Below the pieces are notes generated by a model. That model did not search any database, had not been told where the DNA came from, and was given only the letters and a program-made list of their open reading frames with translations. From Thysanoteuthis rhombus (taxonomy: Eukaryota; Mollusca; Cephalopoda; Oegopsida; Thysanoteuthidae): DNA of 64,000 nucleotides. Both the position numbers and the translations under genes were made by a program. Numbering within the stretch: position 1 is the stretch's first letter; the number at the start of each line of letters is the position of its first letter. The DNA is taken from contig OY735222.1 in NCBI GenBank assembly GCA_963457665.1, forward strand, positions 35,157,891-35,221,890, written 5' to 3'. Below, piece by piece: positions 36,891 through 47,632 of this stretch.

Positions 36891-39220
36891 ACACATTTTT
36901 TTTTTTTTTTTCTATCAAACAAACCAATTGATCACTAAAGTGTTTGAAGTAACAGTGTGACCTGGTGACAGAAATCTATTGAGGAAAAACTCTCTTTGAA
37001 TTTTACAAAATACACAGCCACTTTCCCCTCACCATAAATTCTCTTTCTCTGAGGCTTTCACCAACATGGATTAATCAGATGAATGATAGAGATATGAGTA
37101 GAATTACGACATTTGTAAGTTTTTGCCTACTTTTGAAAAAAAAAGGTTCACGTTGTTACAAGATAAAGAGCTGGCAGGAATATAGTTTCCTTGATTTATC
37201 AAGGTGTACAATCTGTCAAGGGTTTTTTTTGTATGGCTTTTGTAGCTTGTGAATGCAGGCTCTGACTGAGGGAGAGGGGGAATGTCAGCTGGCATGGGCC
37301 CACAATTCTGAGAGGGCCTACAGCTTTCCATTATCCATCTTTTTATAAATCCTTCATTTTGATCTGCTCTTGTAATTATATCCTGCACACCAATGTGTGT
37401 ATACATACCGATGTATAAATTGTATGTACTGAGAACTGATCACAAAAATACTTGATCAGCTGTTACAAATGGGGACCGGGATTTCTCATCTGGCCTTGGG
37501 CCTATTACCAGCATAGCTTAGCCCTGCGCGATGGCTATCATTTTTTTTTTTTTTTTTTCTTTTTTTTCTTTTCTTCTTGATGATTCTAGGCTGCTGCAGC
37601 TCTTCTGACAGTCTCCTTTTGGTTTCTGAGAATTTTTTGTCGGAATCTGATCCCGAACCGTTTTACCAAGGGGCGATCAGTTATGGTAGGCTTATCGTAG
37701 AATGACTCAGTACTCTACACATGCATACTAGTATTCAAAGAAAGGTAACCTTGATCTGAATTCTTTGAGGATGCAGGTAGGAATACCATTGTGGTGGTAG
37801 ATTTATGAGGCAACAAAAGGATGGTCGTTATTGTTCATCCGTGCATGACCCATGTAGATGTCAATGCGTAGATGTGGGCACTAATCCATACGCCAGCATT
37901 TCTCCACTTTTTGTACTTTGAAGTGATATGTGTGCTGAGGGAAGAGTGTTTGATTGTGAGAGATAAGGAAATAGATAGCCCCCAATTATTTCTCATTGGA
38001 TTTCTGAAATATCTGTGCCTGAAATGAGTTCTCCTGTTGTTTTGTCTTGTAACGAGGTTTGTATCTCCAATGCTTGTAATGTCTTCTCTGTTTGATAAAT
38101 GTCTCTCGCAGTCTGTCACTCGCTCTCTCGCAGTCTCTCTTTCGTGCACGAAACCATATTTTTCTTTATTTCCTTTATTAGATTCCTTCCCATTAATTTC
38201 AAGTGAAGTACATGCATAAACAAAATACTTTAGTTTACACATGTTTCTCTCATCTTTATTAATTCCCTCTTCTCGAACTTGACCTAAATACCATTTTGGT
38301 TCCACTCGGTTTCTTGTACTGCAACGAATTCCTTCTCGGAACTAAATCTGCCTCCTGCCATTTAGAACTTGGCAGTCATCTCCCCACTTTCAGTCCTCAT
38401 TACAAATTTCTGCATTGTTGTATACCATTTAATCCCGATGAAGAATATTCACGGATATACAGATTTCCATGCCAGCTGAAAGTATAGTATTCTTATTGAA
38501 GTTTTTCGGAAGCTGAAATGGTGTAAAGTGAAAATCCTAACCTGAATAAAGGTTAGCATAGTATGTTAGATTGAAGATGATTATAGACGAAGGATGTGCC
38601 CTGCCTCTATGATGACTTGTTGTAAAATGGAAGCTGAATGATATTTTTGTTTTTTATCATTTTGTGAAAATAATGGGGGTAAAGCAAACTTTCATTTAGC
38701 AGAGACAACTTGTCTTTGATTTTTATTACATGAGATAGAAGATCCCCCCCCCCCCGCAAACTTGAAACAGAAGAAGAGTCGATAGTTTCAAAGACTGAGT
38801 AAGAGATACTTTCATCAGTAAACTTGATACCTTTTAAGTGGAAGACTCTATAGTAATGGCTTGAGAATCAAGAAAATCACTTGGTTCATAATATCAATCA
38901 GGCGGGTATATTAAGCGCTCTGCCCTTAATGAGTAAGCTGAGTTTTTACAAGAATCAACGACTTTGAATTTGATGAAATTCATATCATCTTGTTGGAAAC
39001 TTTTTATTATGATTAAATTTTCAATTATACTGACTCGGGGCTCTGGAAAATGCTAGATATAAATTATTAGCGAATTTTTTTTCTCTGCTAAAAAGAACAA
39101 TTCTCCAATCTGTAAAAGTATAACAAGAGTTTCAGTGTTGGAAATGAGAACGATTTCAAAAGTCGGGCACAAATGATTTATATTCAAATTGAATTCTCAG
39201 TTACCCATCCCAATGGCACC

Positions 39221-39280
39221 GATGGTACAATGGAGAGATCTGTGGTTTGAATCCACTAGGAAACAATTTTTTTTTTCTAA
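39221..39280 (+). repeat. Degenerate tRNA-like (SINE) fragment
   Basis: An A-box-like TGGTACAATGG (39223-39233) is followed by a B-box-like GGTTTGAATCC (39244-39254) and, soon after, by a run of T. The box spacing is shorter than in a real tRNA gene, so this is a decayed SINE head rather than a functional tRNA. Confidence 0.35.
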
Positions 39281-40092
39281 CAATAGTAGTTATAGTTGAG
39301 GACATGTTTAGACTTGAATAAAATCCTAAAAACAGGACCATTTAGGAAAATGCGTACCTGCACTAAGAGCTCCTTGGAAAACACTGGAAGAGAAATTAAA
39401 ATGAGAAAAATGTTGTTGCAGTGGCAAAATTAACCAATCTTATTTTACTAACTTGGGTTATAAGTGGGTACATGCCTCTGCATTCTTTTCATCTGTTTTA
39501 TATTGAAATATTCTTCTTCAGTGTTTTCAAGTTTTTGCAATTGCTTTTTTTTTTTTTTTTTACTGACATTAAAAAAAGGTCAAAACTCTTGCATCTATAA
39601 AATTGTTAAAACTCGCACCTCACAATTAGTTGTTGAACAAAAAAAAGAAAAAGGAATTATCAGAGAAATTGACTTTTTCTAATATTTTTGAATTCTCGTT
39701 TGTTAGACAAGTTCGCAAAAACCTTCTCTGTATTGGGACCACTGTATTTAAGAGCAAGTGATGCGTAGCGATTTGCATTTGTACCTTTCAATTTGTTTAC
39801 ACTTATGTGGTACACCTCTTGTAAGCCCCCCCTGGTTGGGAATGTATCTATCATCATGTTTTGATATATTTGTACCATAGCCTGCATAAACAACACTAGA
39901 AGTGGATAAGTAATCTGAGGAAAAGTTTGATGTTTATATTGAGAGGGGTCATGTGTGTATATATATTATATAAATACATTCATTGGTCTCCAGTATGTAT
40001 GTGTGTGTGTATATAATATATTATACTATATGAGGTATATAAATATATATAATTGAGTCATCCACAGACAGCTGATTCGTTGTATGACAACT

Positions 40093-40469
40093 CTTCAGTG
40101 TGGCTATAGACTATCCATTATCCATCCAGTACCACAAGGTAGGATCCAAACCTTCGCTTCAGACCCAGAGGCTAGCATTTTACCTCTGCCGCAGAACTGG
40201 ACGGTCAGTAGGGTTGAATTGAAGTGATATATCTACTTACGCACAATCCCTCATCTACCAGAGTGCTCTATTCCAGATATATAATATCTTCAGTGTGGCT
40301 ATATCCAATACCCCATCCAGTACCACAAGGTAAGATCGAAACCTTCACTTCATGCCCAGAGGCTGACATTTAACCCCTACCCTACACAGAACTGGATGGT
40401 CAGTAGGACTGAATTTAGGCAATATATTTACTTGTGCGCTATTCCCCATCCACCAGAGTGCTCCACCCC
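40093..40469 (-). repeat. Tandem pair of tRNA-like SINE units, about 184 bp each
   Basis: Unit 1 (40093-40276) and unit 2 (40288-40469) align from CTTCAGTGTGGCTATA through CCATCCAGTACCACAAGGTA, CAGAACTGGA-GGTCAGTAGG and CACCAGAGTGCTC, at roughly four matches in five. On the minus strand each has a B-box-like GGTTTGGATCC or GGTTTCGATC, preceded by a GAGGTAAAATGCTAGCC part resembling a D-arm. This suggests a tRNA-derived SINE duplicated in tandem inside the dystroglycan intron. Confidence 0.6.
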
Positions 40470-41951
40470 AAAGTTATTTATTCAGCCAGATGTTCTCGAA
40501 GGCTCCCTGTGAGATATGAAAGAGGGAAAAGTTTGGGGAATCACTGAATTAGTCCATAAGGCTTTGGAACTTCACATATATCAAATCACCATTGGCCCGA
40601 CCAACCAGCCAATAGGGCTTCAGATCTATACTCTCTCTGCTAGTATGTGGGTGCTTCCAGTTGATCCTGGTCACTTTTTGGAGGCTACTCCCTTGAAGAT
40701 TTACATGAGTACTCTTCTAGGCACCCTCTAAGAACAGTTGTTTTTACTCTACCAACGTGCTATTTATGAGTCCTGTGATCATAAGTACTCATCATTTTTT
40801 TTTTCCTTCCATCTGTCACTAAAAAAGTTTGCTCTCATAAAATGTTTGCTTACTGATATAAAAAAACTTTACTTGAATGAATATAGGATTCAGAAATAGC
40901 TGGTTTGGTTTTGTACATGACTTTCAAAAAAGAGCTTTGAAAACTTTTATTAAGTTGGTAAAGCAATATTTTTACATTGTCTGTGCAACACTATAAAAAA
41001 ACAGAACATGACTTTCCAAAAGTTTTCAGAAGATTGGGCCCTTACTGCAGATCGATCTGTTCTGGGATATGAAATTCTGCTCCTAATCAGAAAATTCTAA
41101 CTGCAGAAGGTAAATATTGTCTCGTTAGACAACTTCTTAGATTTGATGAAAGTATAGTGACTGATAGCATGTTGGGAAAAGTATTCTTGCTCATCTTTTT
41201 ATATTCAAGAATTATCTCCTGCGATCCACAAGTTTTACATTCAGTTTCAACAATTCACGGTTCAGTCTTGAATGATTTAATGGGTATATTTCGGGAAGTG
41301 ATGTGGCCTACCACGTGGAGCTGCATCATGAAAAATATGCTGTATGTAATAGATTGTGAAAGGTTCGGCAAATCATGTAGACATCGTAGTAATAATTGAG
41401 TTTTATCAACTAGAAATTATTTATGTTGACAATAAATCTGATCAAAAGGTTGAAATAGTTTGTTCCCTTCTTTTCATGTTACTTTTTACCTTCATAATAT
41501 TTTTCTCGCTTTTTCATCTTTACTTTTCTCAGACAGGATAGATTTTTTTAAAATAGCAATAAAAAATATATATATGGATGTAAATAGTGGCATTAAAAAA
41601 AAAAAGATAGTCAATTACTGCTCTGTAGTTTCTTTGAATTCATATTTGTTTTTTGTTTTTTTACTAACATCTACCACTCACTCACTTATCTGATCCTCTT
41701 TTGAGGATTTCTGAGCAGATTAAGAAGCTGTGTTGAAAAAATATTGATTCCACCATAATTGATGAATCTGTCACCAGGAAAAATGATGTCGAGTTTTGCA
41801 ATTCGAGAATTTTTACTGTATGCTTTACTAAATTCATCTATATGTGGATTTACAATTTGGAAAGGGTGAAGTGTCGGTTTGTCACAATGTTCATGCCTTA
41901 GGATATGAGTTTTTGGGACCAATAGTATTTAAAAGGTTTCAGCAAAAATAC

Positions 41952-41952
41952 T

Positions 41953-41985
<33 letters not shown>

Positions 41986-41986
41986 A
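41952..41986. repeat. (TA)n(TG)n microsatellite
   Basis: TATATATATATG followed by alternating TG units, in the intron. Confidence 0.9.
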
Positions 41987-43034
41987 AAGTAGTTGAGAAT
42001 GGAAAACCCATAATAACCAGATATTTTCCCCTAGACATTCACAGCCTGTCAGTAAGACTTCAGATGTCTCTTGACTAGTTCAAGCTGTTCTGGATTGTAT
42101 TTTGAATTTTATTAGAGGAAGAATTATCACTTTAATTCCCATGAAAAAAATTCAGATATATTGGAATTTCTGGAAGATGTTTCTTTTTTTTCCTTGTATA
42201 GAAGTACTGAACAGAGTTTCCTTGTTTCAAATGGTGAGTAGGAGATGTTTGAGCAAAACTGCCACCTTTATGTGGAAGAATCCACTGGTAATGAGAGAAA
42301 CGAAAATATCACAATCATGTACGAGGATTTTCAACTTGCATTTCTTTTATCTTGATTTCTGTTGCTTTTTCTCCAACTTTTCACACTGTTATTCTGCATG
42401 GATTTATAAACAGTGGAATTTTTCAATCAGCACAATGATAGTTCCAATAGGAGGCCACAGGAAATAGGATGAATGAAATACTAATGGAGAATTAATGCCT
42501 GCTTCAGATAATTACTCAATGATGACAGATATTAGTACTTCTGTCTTCTCATCACCCACCCATAATCACAAAGTCAGAATCCATACTTCAGAATATTCGA
42601 ATGAATATTTTGTTGTTAGTTAGATTACCTACCATTGCTCAGGACGATGTTGCTTGGCTTGTCATGTTCGGCGTAAGCCTTGGAAGGAGACTTCCTTCAT
42701 CAGTTATTTCATCCTATGAATTGATGTATTCAAGTAAACTTGGGAGGTCCTGCGTGGCCAGGCAGGATAGCTGCATGAGGAATGGTATCTGCAAGCTTGG
42801 CTCAAACTCTGGCTGGAACAGTTTTGTGTTCATGCCTTCAGGGCATGGCATGAATCCATCTCTCCCTTCAGGTATGGGTGAAATGAGTGAAGATGCTTGT
42901 TACCTCCATGTTCCGCGTATTGCTAATGGACTGCGTGAGTAGTCATGTGATATGCGGAGCCTGTGACGTGAACCAGTACCCCACTCCCTCTCTCTGGTAA
43001 TTTTCACTAAATTGGGTTTGATATATAAGCCCAA

Positions 43035-43790
43035 TATGCCAGTACATGCTCATGAACATACATATATACACATACACATGCCGTACATGCTAACACATGC
43101 CCTACTTACTACATATGCATACACACACATGTACCCATACGGAAATTACCCATCACACTCACCATATACTGACAGTCTGTATACCCACACATACACTTGC
43201 ACACTAACAAGCATACATGCCTAAAACAGTCTGACAAACATGAATCTACACATGCTCAGACATACATACAGATATGCACCTATGCTACATACACACACTA
43301 CATTCAGACCCTTGTAACTTGAGTTAGCGTGTGATGTGCATAGGTATATGGTATTTGAGTTAATGTGTGTACTTGTGGCAAGTGTGTGCACAGCATGTGG
43401 CTCATGTGTACACACACACACTATCTACAAGCGTACACATGCTATATACTCTCATGCACACTTGAACACAAATATACACACAAGCCATGTAAGCTCACAT
43501 GTACACACAAAGCCATAAATACCCACATACGCACCAATTACATATGGACATATTCCACATACACACATACCACACTCTCATTTCAGGTGTATGTATTTAT
43601 GGTGTCTATGTATTCATTGCATACATGTGTGTGTGTGCATAAATGTATTGTATAGACAAGTATATATGTAAGTATGCAAAATGTGTGTAATGAGTGCATA
43701 TATGTAGTTAGTGTATGTGGCTTGTGTGAACGTGTGAAGATATAGTGTTAGTAGTTACTATGCAGTGTGTGTGTCTGTATGCATACGTAC
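43035..43790. repeat. CA/TG-rich low-complexity region
   Basis: About 750 bases dominated by ACACAT, CATACA, TGTGTG and ATGTAT words. It creates His/Thr- and Cys/Val-rich artefactual open frames on both strands. It reads as a decayed microsatellite, not coding. Confidence 0.8.
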
Positions 43791-44257
43791 ATGAACAAAG
43801 ATGAATTCGTTTTGTAGAATTTACTGCAAGGGAATTCACCTCAGACTGTTGGTCCAAAGCACTGACGGCTGCAGTTTGTGTACAGGTATTACCTACTTAA
43901 TTCACAGTGGCAACAAATGTTGGGATCTGCCAGACTTGGGGTAGGGGGTCAGCAGTTAGTCAGGTTTTATATGCTGTCTGATTTTTGAGTATTCATCTCT
44001 CCCAGAACTGAATTTGAAGAGAATAGTGCGACCGTAGATAACATAAACCTTTGTTACGGTCTCCCCTGCATTGAACTTCTTGTTGGATTTCAAGTTCTTC
44101 ACTGTTCGAATTTTGCTTAGTTCGAAGGAAATTCAGTAATATAACGAAAGCTTCTAATCATGACCATGTGGATCACTTCATAAATATCAAGTATATTCTC
44201 CTACAGTATTTACTGAGTACATACAGCTTCATTTGAAACAAGGCCGCCCCAATGGGA

Positions 44258-44596
44258 CACATCATCATCATCAGTCTTTTAGTGTCCGTCGTTGGACATA
44301 GACCTTCCCCAGGATTTGCCACACTTCTCTATCATGGGCGTCACGGAGCCAGTACTTTCTGAACTTGTCTAGCTTGTCTCTCCATCTAACATTTTGCCGG
44401 CCTTGGTTGCGCATGTGGTCTGGGGGAATCCATGTTGTGAGTTGTGATGTCCATCGATTGTCTGCCATTCTTGCAACATGGCCAGCCCACCGCCATTTGA
44501 GATTTTTTTATGGATTCTATGATGTCTCTAACTCTTGTCTTTTCCCGGATGTACTGTGCTGTTTTGTGGTCTCTCCATGTGAGGCCCAGAGAGAGT
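44258..44596 (-). pseudogene. 5'-truncated RTE-like LINE 3' end with (TGA)n tail
   Basis: Read on the minus strand, it encodes WRDHKTAQYIREKTRVRDI, then after a frame change ARMADNRWTS, QLTTWIPPDHMRNQGRQ, WRDKLDKFRKYWLRDA and REVWQILGKVYVQRRTLKD. The 3' end is a (TGA)n microsatellite tail at about 44262-44273. It is the same family as 6990-7672 and better preserved at its end. It sits antisense in the dystroglycan intron and begins abruptly near 44596, as expected for a 5'-truncated insertion. Confidence 0.8.
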
Positions 44597-44667
44597 AAAA
44601 CTAGGAGTTTCATGAAATAACTGGAATATTATTCAGACATTTCACAAACTTGATAATCTATCCAAGC

Positions 44668-44739
44668 ACTGTGAAACTAGAAATTTCATGAAATTACGTG
44701 AATACTTTGTATTTCATGAAATCATTAGTTTCACAATCT
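44668..44739. repeat. 72-nt hairpin with ATTTCATGAAAT arms
   Basis: The left arm (44668-44694, ACTGTGAAACTAG then AAATTTCATGAAAT) pairs with the right arm (44711-44739) across a 16-base loop, with only a few mismatches. A third copy of TTTCATGAAAT at 44608-44618 carries the same AAACTAG flank. It adjoins the truncated end of the LINE. Confidence 0.6.
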
Positions 44740-45451
44740 AACTGAACATGTACATGTTTCACATTTATACTGAGGAAGATTTGATAAGATCCATGTCATG
44801 AGAGATTAAGGTTCCATCTGGCATCCAACAATGCAGGTACTTCTGGCCTTGAGAGATCCAAATTCAGACATCAAAGAAAAGCCTTCCGTAATGTCTCAAG
44901 CTTAGTTAATATGATTTGCATATCTCTTTTGGAAGCTGCTCTTGGAACTGTTTCAATAACCTGAGCTTTTCCTTGGATTTTTTGTACCACATGCAAATGC
45001 GTTTTAAACTAATCAATCCTAGCATTTTCATTATTTCATGACAAATGGATTTATTTGCAAATCCATAAGGAAATCCTTGTCATATCAGATTTGACTGATT
45101 TTGTCCACTTCTGATGATTGTCTATGAAGTGACAGGTCATGGACTAGTTCAACCATAAATATTATAAAAACATTGGTATTTCTAATCAAGTATCTTGGTT
45201 ATTTGAAAAAAATTCAAACTGGGTTATCAGGAGCTTCTTTTATTTTCTAATACCTATATATTTTTTCATCTTTTTCCATTTTATCAAAATTGGTCCCGAA
45301 TGAATTGAAAAGGAAATAATTATCACAGAAAATGAAAAAAAATTAATGAAACTATTTGTATGCATTCGAATATTTTTCTTCATTAAGTTTTAACCATTTG
45401 AATCCATGAATTAATTGATTTTTGTTTTGTTTTTTTTTTCCTCTTTTGTAG

Positions 45452-47632
45452 ATGACTGAAGCAGGAAAACCAGACTTACCTAATTGGCTCTACTTCGACC
45501 CAGAGACGCAGGTTTTCCATGGAGTTCCAACTCTCTCGAACATTGGACAGTACTACATAGAAGTTATTGCCATGGCCCCCAACGGAGGTGTTGCCAAAGA
45601 TGTCTTCTCCATCCACGTAACTAAGGAGAACAAGCCGATCGGTGCAACAAAACCACTGAAATTCTCCAGCAATGGTTCTGCTCCTTTTGTTCGTTGCAGC
45701 CCTGGTGAAGCTGAAACTGCCTTCACACTCGTAGTAGATGCCGACATGAGTCTCCTATCACCTCAAAGTATCGTCGGGCTTCTGAAAGATCTTGAACAGC
45801 ATTTGCTGCTCGCTTCAGAAATGTTTAAAGTTAGCCCAGCTGGTAACAAGCCAGTCTTTGATAACTCTGCCCTCGTTTCTGGTCCTGGAAATACTAAGAC
45901 CCCAAAACATCCAGGCATTTTAGTGACATGGCTTGTTGGCTGTGGCAAAGTTGAACCCCCACACATGCCAGTCTTGCAGAAGATAGAAACTACCTCATCC
46001 AATGGGTCATTGTCTGATGCTATCAAACATGGGATTATCGGTTGGCAGGTTACTAATAACAAGATCCAAGAAAAACGTGTCCGTCGAGCCATCATGGCAA
46101 CTCCTACCATGGGTTTTGTTCCGACAAGCATGACTCGTCACCATGGTAGCGATGCCATGACCCACCAGGTCCCTACCATGGCATCTCCCATTGTACCATC
46201 AACCCGAACTCACCAAAGGACCAGAACCAGACACCCTGAAACAACTGCTACTTACCTCCATCCATCTACTTATGACCCGACTGATGGTAGCATGCCGAAG
46301 ACTAAGACCTTGACGGATGGTATGTACACCATGACAACTGGTAGTATTGAACCAACCAGGGTTGATCCAGTGATGCCGACAAAACCCACCCCACCAATGA
46401 CCACACTTCCTCTGCAGTGCATGGATTACAAGGATGATCGCCCCATGGTTGACAAAGGTATACCACCAGTTGAAGTGGTTGCTGGTCAGGTAATGAAATT
46501 CAAGGTTCCCCCGGACACTTTTGTGGATTGTGAAGATGGAAAGACTGAAAATCTTCGGCTTGACTTCTTTTTTGAAAATTACAAACCAATCCCACCAGGT
46601 TCTTGGCTGAAAGCTGATAATAAGAAGCAGATGATGATAGGTCTTCCATTACCTAGTGATATTGGACTTCATAATATGTCTGTTGTTGCTGTAGATTCTG
46701 GGGCCTCCAAAGAGGTCTTAGACTTCTACTTCAAGGTTGTCCCCAATCCAAAAATGCCAGAGTCCAAGATAACCCACAAGATAAACATGGTCATTGATAT
46801 GGACTATGATGCATTCATGTCTGACATAGGAAATCGACTTAACGTGATGAAGAAGATAGCTCGATTATACGGTGACAAGAACCCCTCCAAAATCTCTGTT
46901 CTGGACATTGGCCAGGGTTCAGTTGTGTTCTCCTGGACAAACAACACTCTTGTCAGTGAAAAATGTCCCAAAGAAGAAACCAAGCAACTCCTCATGAAAC
47001 TGGTAGATGCTGATAAACAGGTGACGGATATGGCCAAGAAGGCCTTGAAGCCGTTCAAACTGCTCTCGGCCCAGATCACGCCGATGGGTCCCTGCAGTGA
47101 TACTTACATTACAGATTTGGTTGGCTCCACCCCAGTCATGCCAGTGTCCGACAAGCCTGTCCACACGCAGAAAGAGGAGACGGCAGATGATGATATTCTT
47201 ATTTCCACAGTCGTTCCAGCCGTCATCATCGTGTCGATTCTTTTACTTGCTCTGCTTGTCGCTTGCATTCTCTACCGTAAGAAGCGTAAGGGCAAGATGT
47301 CCCTGAGTGAACAAGAAGCGTATGCTGGCAAAGGAGCACCGGTTATCTTCGCTGATGAACTTGATGAAAAACCGACTGACTGCTCCCGGCCACTGATTCT
47401 TGATGAGGAGAAGCCACCACACCCGCCACCTGAATATCAGCCATCCAGTAGCGACAGTGCTCAGTCAACTCCACATCAGGATCGAAGAGGGGACAATGAA
47501 CCTAATTTGCCCGACAGCACTTCCCCACTTTATGAGCCACCTCCTCCTGTCACTGCCTCTCGAGGGAACAAGCAGCCGCGCCCCCATGTACAGCCCCCCT
47601 ATAGAACCCCACCACCCTACGTGCCCCCCTAA
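45452..47632 (+). CDS. DAG1: Dystroglycan, second coding exon (rest of alpha and all of beta)
   Basis: It encodes 726 residues (154-879 of the precursor; the human protein is 895). In order: the end of the first cadherin-like domain (to about 211); an S6-like alpha-N domain with the Cys235/Cys317 pair and a GPGN motif; a furin site RVRR at 362-365; a TPT matriglycan acceptor at 370-372; a Thr/Pro mucin-like linker of about 110 residues, shorter than in vertebrates; a second cadherin-like domain (about 475-584); and a SEA-like domain (about 585-713) with the alpha/beta cleavage point Gly642-Ser643, a following N-glycosylation sequon at Asn650 and the Cys658/Cys701 pair. One membrane helix (about 738-760) is followed by the basic YRKKRKGK. 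The cytoplasmic tail keeps IFADELD, PPPEY (811-815), PPYR and the terminal PPPYVPP that binds dystrophin or utrophin WW-EF domains. Stop TAA is at 47630-47632. No breaks are seen. Confidence 0.97.
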   Translation: MTEAGKPDLPNWLYFDPETQVFHGVPTLSNIGQYYIEVIAMAPNGGVAKDVFSIHVTKENKPIGATKPLKFSSNGSAPFVRCSPGEAETAFTLVVDADMSLLSPQSIVGLLKDLEQHLLLASEMFKVSPAGNKPVFDNSALVSGPGNTKTPKHPGILVTWLVGCGKVEPPHMPVLQKIETTSSNGSLSDAIKHGIIGWQVTNNKIQEKRVRRAIMATPTMGFVPTSMTRHHGSDAMTHQVPTMASPIVPSTRTHQRTRTRHPETTATYLHPSTYDPTDGSMPKTKTLTDGMYTMTTGSIEPTRVDPVMPTKPTPPMTTLPLQCMDYKDDRPMVDKGIPPVEVVAGQVMKFKVPPDTFVDCEDGKTENLRLDFFFENYKPIPPGSWLKADNKKQMMIGLPLPSDIGLHNMSVVAVDSGASKEVLDFYFKVVPNPKMPESKITHKINMVIDMDYDAFMSDIGNRLNVMKKIARLYGDKNPSKISVLDIGQGSVVFSWTNNTLVSEKCPKEETKQLLMKLVDADKQVTDMAKKALKPFKLLSAQITPMGPCSDTYITDLVGSTPVMPVSDKPVHTQKEETADDDILISTVVPAVIIVSILLLALLVACILYRKKRKGKMSLSEQEAYAGKGAPVIFADELDEKPTDCSRPLILDEEKPPHPPPEYQPSSSDSAQSTPHQDRRGDNEPNLPDSTSPLYEPPPPVTASRGNKQPRPHVQPPYRTPPPYVPP

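Larger units (their letters stand above)
24808..45451 (+). other. DAG1: Large phase-0 intron of dystroglycan (20,644 bp)
   Basis: The donor is AAG|GTAAGT at 24808. The acceptor is TTTTGTAG|ATG after a long T-rich tract, ending at 45451. Both flanking exons are in phase 0 and the joined protein reads straight through the first cadherin-like domain. As I recall, vertebrate DAG1 also has only two coding exons, separated by one large intron at the matching point of this domain. The intron contains no recognisable gene. It is CpG-poor and carries a pogo-like MITE, a dispersed repeat present twice, a tandem pair of tRNA-like units, CA- and TA-rich tracts and a minus-strand LINE end, each listed separately. 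Confidence 0.9.

Noticed and set aside
37835-38305. 156-codon open frame on the minus strand inside the dystroglycan intron
   Set aside because: Charged, repetitive residues with no domain, signal or membrane segment and no supporting splice structure. It overlaps an open frame on the other strand and is likely chance in CT-rich DNA.
43012-43655. His/Thr/Cys-rich open frames on both strands
   Set aside because: Products of the CA/TG-rich low-complexity region.
45553-47164. Minus-strand and alternate-frame open frames over the dystroglycan exon
   Set aside because: Shadows of the real coding frame.
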